A stretch of 64,000 nt of DNA, taken from contig JAPPUL010000082.1 in assembly GCA_026874595.1 (NCBI GenBank), forward strand, positions 744,001-808,000. Direction: 5' to 3'. The notes beneath the pieces were generated by a model. The model searched no databases. It had not been told where the DNA came from and worked only from the letters and a program-made list of their open reading frames with translations. Positions 1-9,655 of the stretch are shown in pieces. How positions within the stretch are numbered: the stretch's first letter is position 1; every line of letters begins with the position of its first letter. The translations under genes and the position numbers were made by a program. The stretch is from Sipunculus nudus. Its lineage: Eukaryota > Annelida > Sipuncula > Golfingiida > Sipunculidae.

Positions 1-101
1 TTCATTAGTATCGCATCATCTATTAGATAAACATCCTTAAACTGCTATAAAAATAAAATAACATGCTTTATAAAAATAGGATAGGAACAAGAGTAGTATA
101 A

Positions 102-932
102 ATGCTTGATATATTCACAACATATGGATTTTTAAAGATAGCTTTATATACAGGTATTCTTGCAAGTATATTATGCGGAGTAATTGGGACTTATATAGTA
201 GTTAATAAGAATGTATTTATTAGTGCAGGAATTAGTCATATATCATTTGGTGGACTTGGGATAGCGTATTATCTAAATTACCCACCTTTTATGGGAGCGC
301 TTTTATTTTCAAGTATTAGTGCAATTTTCCTTGGCTTATCTTCTAATAAAAACTCAAAACAAAGTGATACAAGTATAGGTATATTATGGGCTTTGGGCAC
401 TGCTATTGGTATTCTCTTTATACATTTAACTCCTGGCTATTCTCCTGATCTTATGAGTTATTTATTTGGCAATATTTTGATAGTATCTAATAGTGAATTA
501 TATAAAATGCTTATAATCGTGCTATTAGTTGCGTCTTTCTTTATATTATTCTATAAAGAGATATTAGTCTTTTCATTTGATCGGGATTTTGCTGTTGTAA
601 AAGGGATACATTCTGCTTGTTTTAACGTTATTATATATATATTTATCTCATTTAGCATAGTCTCTCTAATTGAACTTGTTGGCATTATGCTTGTAATGGC
701 GTTACTTACGATTCCCCCATCTATAGCTATTTTATTTTCCTCCTCTTTTCGCAATATAATATTTCTTAGTATACTAATAAGCGTTGTATTTGTTTTTATA
801 GGACTTATATGGGCATATTATACAGATATTCCTTCAGGAGTCCTTATTACTTTGCCACAGGGTATTTTATTGTTTATCCTTAAAGGATTTAAATATCTTA
901 AAGGGAAAAGAACTTCACAGCCAGCAGCCTAA
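102..932 (+). CDS. Metal-ion ABC transporter permease (ZnuB/TroC-like, ABC-3 family)
   Basis: Integral membrane subunit of a zinc/manganese/iron-type ABC importer; with an ATPase and a periplasmic binding protein it would move a divalent metal across the inner membrane. The 276-residue protein is almost entirely hydrophobic, with about eight membrane segments, and carries family landmarks: NKNVFISAGISHISFGGLG near residues 35-53 and the late ELVGIMLVMALLTIPPSIA segment near 190-208. The ATG follows a weak AGGA at 81-84. Bases 1-30 (FISIASSIR then stop) may be the tail of an upstream gene, perhaps the partner ATPase, but too little is visible to say. The metal cannot be deduced. The family call is firm. 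Confidence 0.85.
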   Translation: MLDIFTTYGFLKIALYTGILASILCGVIGTYIVVNKNVFISAGISHISFGGLGIAYYLNYPPFMGALLFSSISAIFLGLSSNKNSKQSDTSIGILWALGTAIGILFIHLTPGYSPDLMSYLFGNILIVSNSELYKMLIIVLLVASFFILFYKEILVFSFDRDFAVVKGIHSACFNVIIYIFISFSIVSLIELVGIMLVMALLTIPPSIAILFSSSFRNIIFLSILISVVFVFIGLIWAYYTDIPSGVLITLPQGILLFILKGFKYLKGKRTSQPAA

Positions 933-1028
933 AATTTGAATATTATGATTAGTTTTATTAAACTTAAGTTTATTTTTTAAAGAGCTCTTTTTATTGCAAG
1001 TACAAGGAATATTTTATAAGGGAATCAT

Positions 1029-1811
1029 ATGCGGCTTAGTTGGATAGCAAATACTTTGAGTTTTGGTAACTTTTTTTGTGGTTTTTTGTCTATAATTAGC
1101 TCTGCAGTTGGTTCATTTAGTGCAGTTAATCACTATTATTATGTATATGCGACTTTGTTTATAATGATGGCAGGACTTTTTGACACTTTAGACGGACGTA
1201 TTGCCAGAAGGATTAACCAACCAAATCCGCTTGGAAAAGACCTTGATTCTTTTGCAGATCTTGTAACTTTTGGACTTGCGCCTGCTTTTATGTTCTTTTT
1301 CATGTTTTTTGGCAATGAACCTTATTATAAGTCACCTATTAGTGAATTTTATGTTTTTGGGAGTTTTTTTTCTTTTCTATTTCCTTTGTTTTCAGCTTTA
1401 AGACTTGCCCGGTTTAATGTATCTAATATGACTAATGCTTTTTCGGGTCTACCTTCGCCTATTGCTGGTGGAAGTGCTGTTATGATTTTAAACTTCCCTA
1501 ATTTGCCAGAGATTTTGCCTGTAGAATATATAATATATTACGTATTTGGACTTACCCTAAAAATAGCATTACCTTGGTGGTTTGTTTCGTTTATGTTTGT
1601 TTTTTATGCTTCTTTAATGGGCTCGAAGTTCATGTTTTTAAAGACCTCACCAAACTTTATGAACTTTGCAAGACATAATTCTTTTGCAGCTAACTTTCAA
1701 AGTGCTTTATATCTTCTATGCTTGATCTTGCTTTTTAAATACTTTTTGCTTGTTTATGCCCTCTTTTATACCTTTAAACCTATAATAACTTTTAAACGTT
1801 TTAAAGATTAA
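1029..1811 (+). CDS. pssA: CDP-diacylglycerol--serine O-phosphatidyltransferase
   Basis: Makes phosphatidylserine, the precursor of phosphatidylethanolamine, from CDP-diacylglycerol and serine at the inner membrane. The CDP-alcohol phosphatidyltransferase signature is complete: DGRIAR, eight residues, G, three residues, D, three residues, D, within residues 55-80 (the two last Asp lie in KDLDSFAD). Several membrane segments follow; length (260 aa) and the GLPSPIAGG motif match the short bacterial PssA type. Start ATG has AAGGGA about 6 bases upstream. It ends 32 bp before the convergent mltG stop; no clear terminator hairpin was seen between them. Confidence 0.9.
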   Translation: MRLSWIANTLSFGNFFCGFLSIISSAVGSFSAVNHYYYVYATLFIMMAGLFDTLDGRIARRINQPNPLGKDLDSFADLVTFGLAPAFMFFFMFFGNEPYYKSPISEFYVFGSFFSFLFPLFSALRLARFNVSNMTNAFSGLPSPIAGGSAVMILNFPNLPEILPVEYIIYYVFGLTLKIALPWWFVSFMFVFYASLMGSKFMFLKTSPNFMNFARHNSFAANFQSALYLLCLILLFKYFLLVYALFYTFKPIITFKRFKD

Positions 1812-1843
1812 TCGAAAAGTATTGGAAGATGTTTTAAGAGTTG

Positions 1844-2884
1844 TTATTTTTGACTACGCTTTTTTCTAAGCCAACGTTTGTATAGTTCTATATTCCTTAG
1901 ATGTCCTATCCAGGTTTCTGAGAATAGGTGGCTCCTATCGTCTTTTGCAACAAAGTATATATATTTATTATCATCAGGATTTAAAGCTGCTATAATTGAG
2001 GCTTTTCCGGGATTGGCTATTGGGGAGGGTGGTAGTTTCTTGTTCCGATAGGTATTATAAGGCGATTTTATATCAAGATCACCTCGTTTTCGGGATAGGT
2101 TACCCTTGTATTTGTTTTTGCGTAGTAAGGCATATATTACAGTTGGATCACATTCTAAACGCATATTAATCCTAAGTCGGTTATGAAAAACACCAGATAC
2201 TATAGTTCTTTCAAAGGGTATTGATGTTTCCTTCTCTATTAATGACGATAGGGTAATTACTTCATGCTTTGTTAAATTTAGCTTGTCTTTTGTCCTTTCA
2301 AATTCTTCATGAGGAAAATGCTCGTCAAAGGTTTTAAGCATTCTTTTTATTAATTGCTGAGGTTTTGTATCTTTTTTAAGATAGTAGGTTGTTGGGTATA
2401 GGTAGCCTTCTAGGGTATCACTTGGTATATTATATTCTTTTAATAGAGTTTTATCTTTTGTTAGGTTTATAAATTCAGATTCTGACTTTATTAAATTCTT
2501 TTTGTAAAGCAAACTTGATATGTCGTATATGTTGTAACCTTCTGGGATAGTTAGTACTATCTTCTCCTCAAGTATGTCTCCTTCAATAAGCTTTTCTGCT
2601 ATGGTGTAGGGACTCATGCTATCGTTTAGTAAGTATCTTCCTTTTTGAATCTTTTCTCCTTTGTGCAAAAGCAGCTTACCATAGGCAAGCAGTATGTATT
2701 TACTACTTACTATCTTTTCTTTATAAAGTCTTCTACTTATACTTGAAAAGCCTTCCTTAGCATGTACTTCGAATGTTAGCTGCTTTCCATTTGAGGGTGA
2801 TTTGCTTGCAATATATATATATGTTGTTAATACTATTACTATAAGTACTACTGTAAATAGTAGTATAAGTATCTTTTGTTTCAT
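1844..2884 (-). CDS. mltG: Endolytic murein transglycosylase MltG (YceG family)
   Basis: Inner-membrane lytic transglycosylase that cuts nascent peptidoglycan and is thought to release or terminate glycan strands. One N-terminal membrane anchor (residues about 4-26) is followed by a LysM-like region and the YceG catalytic domain: IPEGYNIYDI, LEGYLYPTTYYL, then SSLIEKET with the catalytic Glu, ERTIVSGVFHNRL, and the C-terminal SPYNTY and NPGKASIIAALNP motifs. Length of 346 aa is usual for the family. It is the last gene of a run tolC-like, TPR protein, mltG on the minus strand, starting 40 bp after the TPR gene stop. Confidence 0.93.
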   Translation of the reverse strand: MKQKILILLFTVVLIVIVLTTYIYIASKSPSNGKQLTFEVHAKEGFSSISRRLYKEKIVSSKYILLAYGKLLLHKGEKIQKGRYLLNDSMSPYTIAEKLIEGDILEEKIVLTIPEGYNIYDISSLLYKKNLIKSESEFINLTKDKTLLKEYNIPSDTLEGYLYPTTYYLKKDTKPQQLIKRMLKTFDEHFPHEEFERTKDKLNLTKHEVITLSSLIEKETSIPFERTIVSGVFHNRLRINMRLECDPTVIYALLRKNKYKGNLSRKRGDLDIKSPYNTYRNKKLPPSPIANPGKASIIAALNPDDNKYIYFVAKDDRSHLFSETWIGHLRNIELYKRWLRKKRSQK

Positions 2885-2924
2885 AAGGTGTTTTTTTAAA
2901 CCCTCTTATTACCAGTCTTTTTTT

Positions 2925-4952
2925 TTATCGTACTTCCTTTTTTACACTTTCTTCTTTGTCTTCTTCTTTGTCTTCTTCTCTATCCTCACCGCCATCCTCC
3001 TCTATATCTTCTTCTGTGCCATATACTTCGCTCCCTTCTCCTATATCTTCGTCTAATTCGCCATCCTGCATACTCTCTTTTAAATCTTTTATAAGTACTT
3101 CTATATTCTGTGCATTCTTACTCCCAAGACTTATAAATAGTTCATAGGCTTTTGTATAATAATTAAGTGCCTTTTTATAATCTTTTTCTGTCGTGTTTAT
3201 TAAGCCTAACATCCAGTAAGTGAGAGCTTCCCCCTCTTTATAATTTATTGATTTTAACATTAAAAGACTTTCGTTATATATTTTTATGGCATCCTTTTTT
3301 TTATCACTTCCTATATATAATGAAGCTATGCTTATTTTAGTTAGTGCTTCCCCAAGTCTATCTTTTATTCCCTTCCGTATTTTTAGTGCCTCATTAAAGT
3401 AATATAGGGATTTCTTCGGTTTTTTAAGTTCACTGTAAAACGCGCCTAGGCTTGTGTAACTTTTTGCTATCTCTTGCTTTATTTCCATTTCTTTACTGTT
3501 TTGTAGGGCCTTCTCGTAATACGAAAGCGACTTTATATACTCTTTCCCTTCTTTATGTAAATCACCGAGTAGACGGTAGGTATTTGTTTGCTCTTTTATG
3601 TCTTTATTATATTTTTGGATTTTTAATGTTTGTTTTAATAGTTTATTCAGCTTTACTTTGTTTTTGTAAACTCCACTACTAAAAACCTTTTGGATAACTG
3701 TACTGTGGGTCTTTAAATAGGGCTTGCTCTTTTGCAATAACTCTTCAAATATTTTAAGCTGCATCTTCCGATCTCTTGATTCAAGCAGATCTAAAAGCAA
3801 TAATTTCCACTTTATAACTTCTTTTGGTTCACTTGACTGTTCTGCGATTAGTATAGCTTGGTTTAAGAGCTTTGTTGACTTTTTATATTCACCCTCAAGA
3901 TAAAGTAAATGGCTTAGTGAATATAAAACAACTCCTTCGCCCACTTTGTCATTTGCCCAGCTTGATAGCTTTAGTGCTTCGTGATAATAAGCTCGTCCTG
4001 TGTCATATTCTCCTTGACTTATATAATATCTTCCAAGCTTTAGTTTAGATGCTAAATTAAGAGTGTAATCATTTATTTCTAAAGACGTTTTAAGTACTTT
4101 TTCATATAATTTAAGTGCCCCTGCTTTATTACCACGATTTTCCATTATACTACCAAGTTTTAAACTTGCTCTTAGCACTTCTTTTAAGAGTTTAGCCTTT
4201 TTGGACTTTTGAAAGAATTTGCTAAGAAAATAGTTTGCTTTTGGTAAATGCCCTTGTTCGTAGTATATTATGCCTTCAAGGTATAATCTATCAAGGTCGT
4301 CTTCTCTAAGAAGTTTTACGCTTTTTAATGCCATTTTAAAATCTTCCCGTAAATAACTTAAAAAAGCGTTTGTGTAAGCACTAGCCTCCTTTAGGCTCTT
4401 TGGACTTTTTGATATGTAGCGTCTGAAATTATTACTTGCAAAGTTTAAGTCATTAACATATTTTATCCTCATTATTTCAACCAGCTTAGTTACAAGCCTC
4501 TCTATAAGATTTGTGAATCCTTTTCTACTACCCCCTATTGAAACTTTATCTATTAAAACTTTATCCTTTAATTTATCCTTTAAATTGCTCTTTAAATTAG
4601 TATTTGATAGCCATACTCTTAGATTTATATTAGCACCTGATAGCTTATACTCCCCTCCTATAAAGCATCTGCCTTCTAAGAACTTTTGTTTTGAAAGTAA
4701 GCTATTTACTACACGCATATTAGCTATATATCCAAGTCCATTATATATGAAATATTCAAACGCTTTTGTATTTGTTTTGTCCTTTGTTTTATTTATAAGC
4801 TCAGTTACTATCACTTCTGTGCATTTATTTAATCCTTTAGTATTTAGATCCTTAGCATAGATTTCCTTAGCACCTAAATCTATACTATATCCGCCTTGAA
4901 GTAATAAGCAAAATAGTATTAATATCTTTAATAAGCTTAGTTTATTTTGCAC
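2925..4952 (-). CDS. Secreted TPR-repeat protein
   Basis: Not assigned to a named family. The 675-aa product has an N-terminal hydrophobic signal-like segment (residues 1-23) and many 34-40 residue tetratricopeptide units from about residue 215 to 620 (YEKALQNSKE, YFNEALKIRK, YNESLLMLKS, YYTKAYELF), so it is probably a periplasmic protein-protein interaction scaffold. The early part (about 40-180) may be a non-TPR domain. The C-terminus is a Glu/Asp tail built from a short duplicated unit (EEDKEEDKEE). The start is GTG, placed one base after the stop of the upstream tolC-like gene, so translational coupling is likely and no strong ribosome binding site is needed. Function with TolC or MltG is inferred from position only. 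Confidence 0.8.
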   Translation of the reverse strand: MQNKLSLLKILILFCLLLQGGYSIDLGAKEIYAKDLNTKGLNKCTEVIVTELINKTKDKTNTKAFEYFIYNGLGYIANMRVVNSLLSKQKFLEGRCFIGGEYKLSGANINLRVWLSNTNLKSNLKDKLKDKVLIDKVSIGGSRKGFTNLIERLVTKLVEIMRIKYVNDLNFASNNFRRYISKSPKSLKEASAYTNAFLSYLREDFKMALKSVKLLREDDLDRLYLEGIIYYEQGHLPKANYFLSKFFQKSKKAKLLKEVLRASLKLGSIMENRGNKAGALKLYEKVLKTSLEINDYTLNLASKLKLGRYYISQGEYDTGRAYYHEALKLSSWANDKVGEGVVLYSLSHLLYLEGEYKKSTKLLNQAILIAEQSSEPKEVIKWKLLLLDLLESRDRKMQLKIFEELLQKSKPYLKTHSTVIQKVFSSGVYKNKVKLNKLLKQTLKIQKYNKDIKEQTNTYRLLGDLHKEGKEYIKSLSYYEKALQNSKEMEIKQEIAKSYTSLGAFYSELKKPKKSLYYFNEALKIRKGIKDRLGEALTKISIASLYIGSDKKKDAIKIYNESLLMLKSINYKEGEALTYWMLGLINTTEKDYKKALNYYTKAYELFISLGSKNAQNIEVLIKDLKESMQDGELDEDIGEGSEVYGTEEDIEEDGGEDREEDKEEDKEESVKKEVR

Positions 4953-4953
4953 T

Positions 4954-6375
4954 TTATTTAGCTTTTTTAGTTTTATCTTTCTTAGTCTTTTCTAGATAGA
5001 TCCATGAAAGCAGACCAAGACTCTTTTTTAATGTTAATATTAGTTTCTTCTTATTTAAACTCGATAGCGCTTTCTCTCTTCGGTATATTGCTCGCCTCCT
5101 TTGGGCATCGATTAATTGTTCATAGCCCGTTTTACCTATTTTATATTCAAAATCAAGCTTATTAACAAGTCCATCCCCTATTCGGGTATATAAACTTGCT
5201 CTTTTCTCTTCGTTTATACTTTCCTTTACTTTATTATGTAATCTCACTATCTCCTCTTCTAATAATAACTTATACTCCTTTAGTTTTGAAATAGTAGTTA
5301 AATAATCTTGCTTGGATTTAAGACGTTTTATAGCTTCTGTGCCTCCCGGATTTAGTTTTATAGTTGCTCTTTGGAATTCGCCAAGTTGACTTGTTTTTTG
5401 TGTGTCTTTTAAGCCACCTCTAAGCTCAAGGGAAAGTTCGTCTAGGATATAAAATGTTGCTATTGCGTATAGCGACCAATCAAAATTACGATAATAGCTC
5501 AATTCGTCTGTACTGCTATTTGTTATATCAAAATGAAGACTTAGTTTTGGGTAATATATACTTCGTTCTATCTCGTATAAGTCTTTTGAGATCAATTTGT
5601 CAAGCTCGTAAATCTCAAGTTCTAGGTTCCTATTATTGCTCCTATAATAAGGGAGAGGCTCTACGTTAGTTAAATTAAATATCGCTTTATCATTTTGCTT
5701 TAACTTAATCTGCCCATCAAGACGTAACTTGTTCTTTAGCTTTAATAATGCCTCCATTTGCCTATGCTTCATTGCGTGTAACTGGCTTTCTACCTCAAGC
5801 ATTAACCCTTTCGCCAGCAGTAGGTCTATCTCTATTATCCTATTCTCTTCGTATTTCTTTTCATTTAATTCGAAACTTGCCTTAGCCGAAAGATAATCCT
5901 CTGTTGTTATCTTTATTACCTCTTCCGTATATCTTATATAGTAATATAAATCCGCAAGCTCATAGATTAGGTCGTTTAAACGCTTTGTAATTAGTTTATA
6001 CGTCCTTAGTTTATCCTTCTTTAGCTTACGTCGCTCATAAATTAATTGTCTATCGTATAAAGGAAGACTCACTTGTCCGCCTAGGGTGTATACTGTTGAG
6101 CCTCGGGGTGTTGTAAATAACCTTGTTCTGTCTAGGTAATATTCTAGTTTCGGTATGAATTTAAAGATGTTTTTTGAAAGTTCAAGATCTCTCCTTAGCT
6201 TTTCATACTCTAATTTTTCAAGCTCAAGGTCATTATGTTTGCCTATCTCTATTATCTCTTTAAGTCCAAGTTCCCTTACATCTTTACTAAAAACTATATC
6301 TGCAAATAATAACGTATATAATATTTGGAGCAAGATTTGTAATACAGTTATTTTGGAACTTGATTGTCTTTTCAT
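4954..6375 (-). CDS. TolC-like outer-membrane efflux protein
   Basis: Predicted outer-membrane channel of the OEP/TolC family. A signal peptide (residues about 9-30) precedes LGLKEIIEIGKHNDLELEKL, the typical first helix of the family. Long alternating helices follow, and a second repeat begins after about residue 230 (YRSNNRNLELEIYELDKLI); the segment DFEYKIGKTGYEQLIDAQRR near 410-430 matches the conserved late-helix motif. At 473 aa the length is right. It heads the operon with the TPR protein and mltG; no periplasmic adaptor or inner-membrane pump gene is nearby, so its partners are unknown. Confidence 0.75.
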   Translation of the reverse strand: MKRQSSSKITVLQILLQILYTLLFADIVFSKDVRELGLKEIIEIGKHNDLELEKLEYEKLRRDLELSKNIFKFIPKLEYYLDRTRLFTTPRGSTVYTLGGQVSLPLYDRQLIYERRKLKKDKLRTYKLITKRLNDLIYELADLYYYIRYTEEVIKITTEDYLSAKASFELNEKKYEENRIIEIDLLLAKGLMLEVESQLHAMKHRQMEALLKLKNKLRLDGQIKLKQNDKAIFNLTNVEPLPYYRSNNRNLELEIYELDKLISKDLYEIERSIYYPKLSLHFDITNSSTDELSYYRNFDWSLYAIATFYILDELSLELRGGLKDTQKTSQLGEFQRATIKLNPGGTEAIKRLKSKQDYLTTISKLKEYKLLLEEEIVRLHNKVKESINEEKRASLYTRIGDGLVNKLDFEYKIGKTGYEQLIDAQRRRAIYRREKALSSLNKKKLILTLKKSLGLLSWIYLEKTKKDKTKKAK

Positions 6376-6540
6376 AAGGTTTTAGTATACAAAAACCATA
6401 GCCCTTTGTAAAGTACGCTAGCTTAACATTTAGCACACATTCCCATCTTTTTTAATTGTAGCTAAATGTCTTTTTATATTAGTTTGGGGTGATATTCGTT
6501 TTATTTTGAGGATTTATTTTTATTTTTAAGCACTTTTATT

Positions 6541-7335
6541 TCACTTGGACTTCGATAATATAAAATCACGTTGTTCTATTCTTTGTTTTGTTTGTGCTTT
6601 CCTTTTCATATAACTATCGTATTTTTCACTCTCCACGTTCATAAGAAGTTTGTATAGCTCTATCTCAAAGGATAAGGACTCGCATATTGATAGCGATAAG
6701 TTCTTTGTTTTAGATATATCTATTCCTATATGTCTTGTGTTTATTTTATGAGGGTTTATAATGTCTTTTATTCGTGTTGCGTTTAAAGGATCTATCTTAC
6801 CTCCTACTGAACTTAGCCTTTGCTCGTTTCGTATCCTTTTTACGATGTCATGCACTACGTTTTCTACTTCAACCGAGTCAACTCCCTTACCCATAGATTC
6901 GGATAAGTCTCCACGTCCTATTGTTACTTGTTTTATGTATTTAAAGCCAGCACTTTTTATTATCTGATTTATATTATAATAGCCTGTTATCGTTTCTAGA
7001 TTCATTGCAAGATAGGTCTCGTATATATTATCCCCTGCAAGCTCTTTTAGTGCTTTTACAAAATTATTAAGTCCATAATCAGATTCTATCATAGGAGCTA
7101 ATATCCATTCTATCCCCTCCTTAAGACAAAATCTTATATCATTACGTGCCTCAGGTCCCCCTATCTTAACCAGCATAGGAACTATCCCTTTTGAAAGCTC
7201 CTTCAAAACTTTTAGTTCTTTGAAGCTCATGTCTTCTATCTCTGTACCCCCTTTCACTGCTACTACCCCATGCCGCTCCCGTAAATACAATAACTTCTTT
7301 CTAAGCTTTTCCTTCATCCTAAGCTTTTCCTTCAT
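6541..7335 (-). CDS. HpcH/HpaI aldolase-citrate lyase family-like protein
   Basis: Resembles the phosphoenolpyruvate-binding (beta/alpha) barrel of HpcH/HpaI aldolases and citrate lyase beta chains: KIGGPEARNDIRFC, an APMIES motif, MNLETITGYYN with the metal-ligand-type Glu, and TIGRGDLSESMGKG at the place of the usual G-x-D-L. No substrate can be assigned. The start is duplicated: an 18-bp unit encoding MKEKLR occurs twice (7300-7335), giving possible ATG starts at 7335 and 7317. Length is 264 aa from the first. It lies 150 bp or more downstream of pgi and may be read with it. Confidence 0.55.
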   Translation of the reverse strand: MKEKLRMKEKLRKKLLYLRERHGVVAVKGGTEIEDMSFKELKVLKELSKGIVPMLVKIGGPEARNDIRFCLKEGIEWILAPMIESDYGLNNFVKALKELAGDNIYETYLAMNLETITGYYNINQIIKSAGFKYIKQVTIGRGDLSESMGKGVDSVEVENVVHDIVKRIRNEQRLSSVGGKIDPLNATRIKDIINPHKINTRHIGIDISKTKNLSLSICESLSFEIELYKLLMNVESEKYDSYMKRKAQTKQRIEQRDFILSKSK

Positions 7336-7501
7336 CTTTTATAACTTTATTATCTTCCTTGCTCTATAGCTAGATTTAATACTCTTTACATAATCGACAT
7401 ACTATTATAAAACATAACTTAAATTCTATTTAGCATAACCATTTGTACAACATAGTATTATTACAACAATATAGAACGTGAAAAAAAAATATAAAGACAG
7501 C

Positions 7502-8863
7502 TTAAAGCATTCCTTCAAGCTCTTCTTTCCTTTGCTCAAAACCTTCTTTGCCAAGTAAGGCAAACATATTCGCTTTATAGGCTTCTACTCCCGGCTGGTT
7601 AAACGGATTTACTCCTAGTATATAGCCGCTTAGACCGCAGGATATCTCAAAAAAGTAGATCAACTGCCCTAGGTAATATTCTTTTAAACTTGGTATCTTT
7701 ATTTGGAGTATCGGAACGTTTGCCCCGAAATGTGCTAATGCTGTCCCTTTTTGGGCTTGATGGTTTATATATGATAAACTTTTACTTGATAGGTAGTTTA
7801 GTTTGTCTAAGTCCCTTTTATCCTCCTCCACTTTAAGATCTACCTTTGGCTTTTCAACGTCTAGTAGAGTTTCAAATATTGTCCTCTCGCCTTCTTGTAT
7901 CCATTGCCCCATTGAATGTAGGTCTGTTGTTAGATTGCATGTTGAAGGAAATAGCCCTTTCCCCAACTTGCCCTCGCTTTCTCCATAAAGCTGTTTCCAC
8001 CACTCCCCAAAATACGCTAACCTGCTTGTGTAATTTAGCAAAAGCTCTATCTTCTTTCCCTTCTCATATAAAACGTTCCGTAGCATCGCATACTTATGGG
8101 CATCGCTATTTATATCCTTTGAAAGCTCTTTATAACTTTGTGCTCCCCTTAATAATTCATCTATATCAATTCCCGACATGCATATCGCAAATAACCCTAC
8201 TGCTGTTAATACCGAATATCTGCCTCCTATCGAATCCGGTATTGTGTAACTCCTATATCCTTCCTCCTCGCTTAGCTTTCTTAGCGCTCCTTTTGTTTTG
8301 TCTGTTGTTGCTATTATATAATCTTTTGCTTCTCTTCCCTCTTGCTCTTCAAGTAGCTTCTTTAAAAACCTAAATGCAAGCGCTGGCTCTGTTGTCGTTC
8401 CCGACTTAGATATTACATTTATTGCAAACTTCTTGCCCTTTAGGAATTCTAAAAGAGCATGATGATAAGACGAATCTAGATGATGACCTGCGTATAAGAT
8501 GAGCGGGGAGGAGGAGTCCTTGCCCCTCTTTAGCATATGCAAAAAACTATTCGTAAGTGCCTCTATAACTGCTCGGGAACCAAGATATGATCCCCCTATC
8601 CCAACTACAACTAGTACCTCTATTTTCTCTTTAAGCTCTTTTACGACCTCTTTTATACTTTCAAGCTCATAATCGCTTATTAAACTCTTACGCCCTCCCA
8701 TCCAACCCAAAAATAAAGACCCTTCCCCTTCCTTATTGTATAACTTTTTATGGGCATCGTAAAGTCGGCTTTTAATTAAATCAAGTTCAGAATCTTCTAC
8801 CTGCGAAAGCTTTGTCTCAAGGCTTATGTTTTTCGCTTCTTGCTCATCAGCTTTTGTCTTCAT
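7502..8863 (-). CDS. pgi: Glucose-6-phosphate isomerase
   Basis: Interconverts glucose-6-phosphate and fructose-6-phosphate in the cytoplasm. Motifs of the short (about 450 aa) bacterial type are intact: GIGGSYLGSRAVIEAL, VISKSGTTTEPALAF (phosphate loop), GGRYSVLTAVGL, TTDLHSMGQWIQEG with the catalytic Glu neighbourhood, and NPFNQPGVEAYK. I chose ATG at 8863 because GGATGG lies 6 bases upstream, giving 453 aa; a TTG at 8887 would add eight residues but lacks a ribosome binding site. It follows the methyltransferase gene closely in the glycolytic run. Confidence 0.95.
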   Translation of the reverse strand: MKTKADEQEAKNISLETKLSQVEDSELDLIKSRLYDAHKKLYNKEGEGSLFLGWMGGRKSLISDYELESIKEVVKELKEKIEVLVVVGIGGSYLGSRAVIEALTNSFLHMLKRGKDSSSPLILYAGHHLDSSYHHALLEFLKGKKFAINVISKSGTTTEPALAFRFLKKLLEEQEGREAKDYIIATTDKTKGALRKLSEEEGYRSYTIPDSIGGRYSVLTAVGLFAICMSGIDIDELLRGAQSYKELSKDINSDAHKYAMLRNVLYEKGKKIELLLNYTSRLAYFGEWWKQLYGESEGKLGKGLFPSTCNLTTDLHSMGQWIQEGERTIFETLLDVEKPKVDLKVEEDKRDLDKLNYLSSKSLSYINHQAQKGTALAHFGANVPILQIKIPSLKEYYLGQLIYFFEISCGLSGYILGVNPFNQPGVEAYKANMFALLGKEGFEQRKEELEGML

Positions 8864-8888
8864 TACATACCATCCATCATAAAACAAT

Positions 8889-9650
8889 CTATAAACGAGC
8901 TGTTAGATATAGCATTATATAATACATTGTATCCCGATTTTCAAAAACTATACTCTCAAGTCCTTGCTTCTTATACATTATATTTTCTTTTTTAGGATTT
9001 AAATTTGATACTCCCGTGTGTTTGAAATATCTTACTATATCAAGTCCTTTAAAGGGAATGTCTATTCGGCTAAGTAATGCTTTAGGCTTTTTTGTATACT
9101 TATATACTATCTCAAGCACTTCATCTATTTGTGGAAACGGATAATTGAAGGCTTTTACACTCCCGTCTACCGGTACCGATACCCCAAAACCGTATTTGCT
9201 TACTCGTATGCATTCATTAAGTGCTTTGTCTATATTTGTCCAGTGTAGCGTAAATGAGCAGAGCGTTATATCAAAATACTTATCACCATAGGGAATCTCT
9301 TCCATACTGCTTTGTTTCGTCTCCATCGGCTTTAGCTTAGCATACTCTTCAAGCATATTCTTTGATATGTCAAGTCCATAAAACTTTGCATCTTTATGCT
9401 TCTCCATTATTTTGTGGGTTAAAAGCCCTGTCCCACATCCTCCATCCAATATCTTTATCCCTTTCCTTCTCAATATATCAACTAATTCATTACATATAAA
9501 ATCATTTAGCTTCTTTGCTGCGGCTTTTTGAGGTTTGGCCCATAAATCATAATTCTTTGCTTCTTTGGAAAAGGCCTCCTCTATCGCTTCTTTTGTAATG
9601 GTTCCTCGCAAAGCGCTTAGTGACTTTTTATCCATCCTCCTTTCTACCAT
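8889..9650 (-). CDS. SAM-dependent methyltransferase, BioC-like
   Basis: Class I methyltransferase: KILDGGCGTGLLT is the SAM-binding motif I, YGLDISKNMLE motif II, and YFDITLCSFTLHWT motif IV. The opening EAFSKEAKNYDLWAKPQKAAAKKL and the HW pair after motif IV resemble BioC, which methylates malonyl-ACP to start pimelate synthesis for biotin, but no biotin gene is adjacent, so the substrate stays open. 253 aa. The start at 9650 lies 5 bases after the secG stop; an inner ATG at 9635 is directly abutted by AGGAGG, too close to be the better start. Sits between secG and pgi in one transcription unit. Confidence 0.7.
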   Translation of the reverse strand: MVERRMDKKSLSALRGTITKEAIEEAFSKEAKNYDLWAKPQKAAAKKLNDFICNELVDILRRKGIKILDGGCGTGLLTHKIMEKHKDAKFYGLDISKNMLEEYAKLKPMETKQSSMEEIPYGDKYFDITLCSFTLHWTNIDKALNECIRVSKYGFGVSVPVDGSVKAFNYPFPQIDEVLEIVYKYTKKPKALLSRIDIPFKGLDIVRYFKHTGVSNLNPKKENIMYKKQGLESIVFENRDTMYYIMLYLTARL

Positions 9651-9655
9651 ATTCT

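Noticed and set aside
8864-8887. TTG start for pgi adding eight residues
   Set aside because: The ATG at 8863 has GGATGG at good spacing and gives the usual family length.
8889-9650. Firm assignment as bioC
   Set aside because: Many class I methyltransferases share these motifs, and no biotin gene is nearby.
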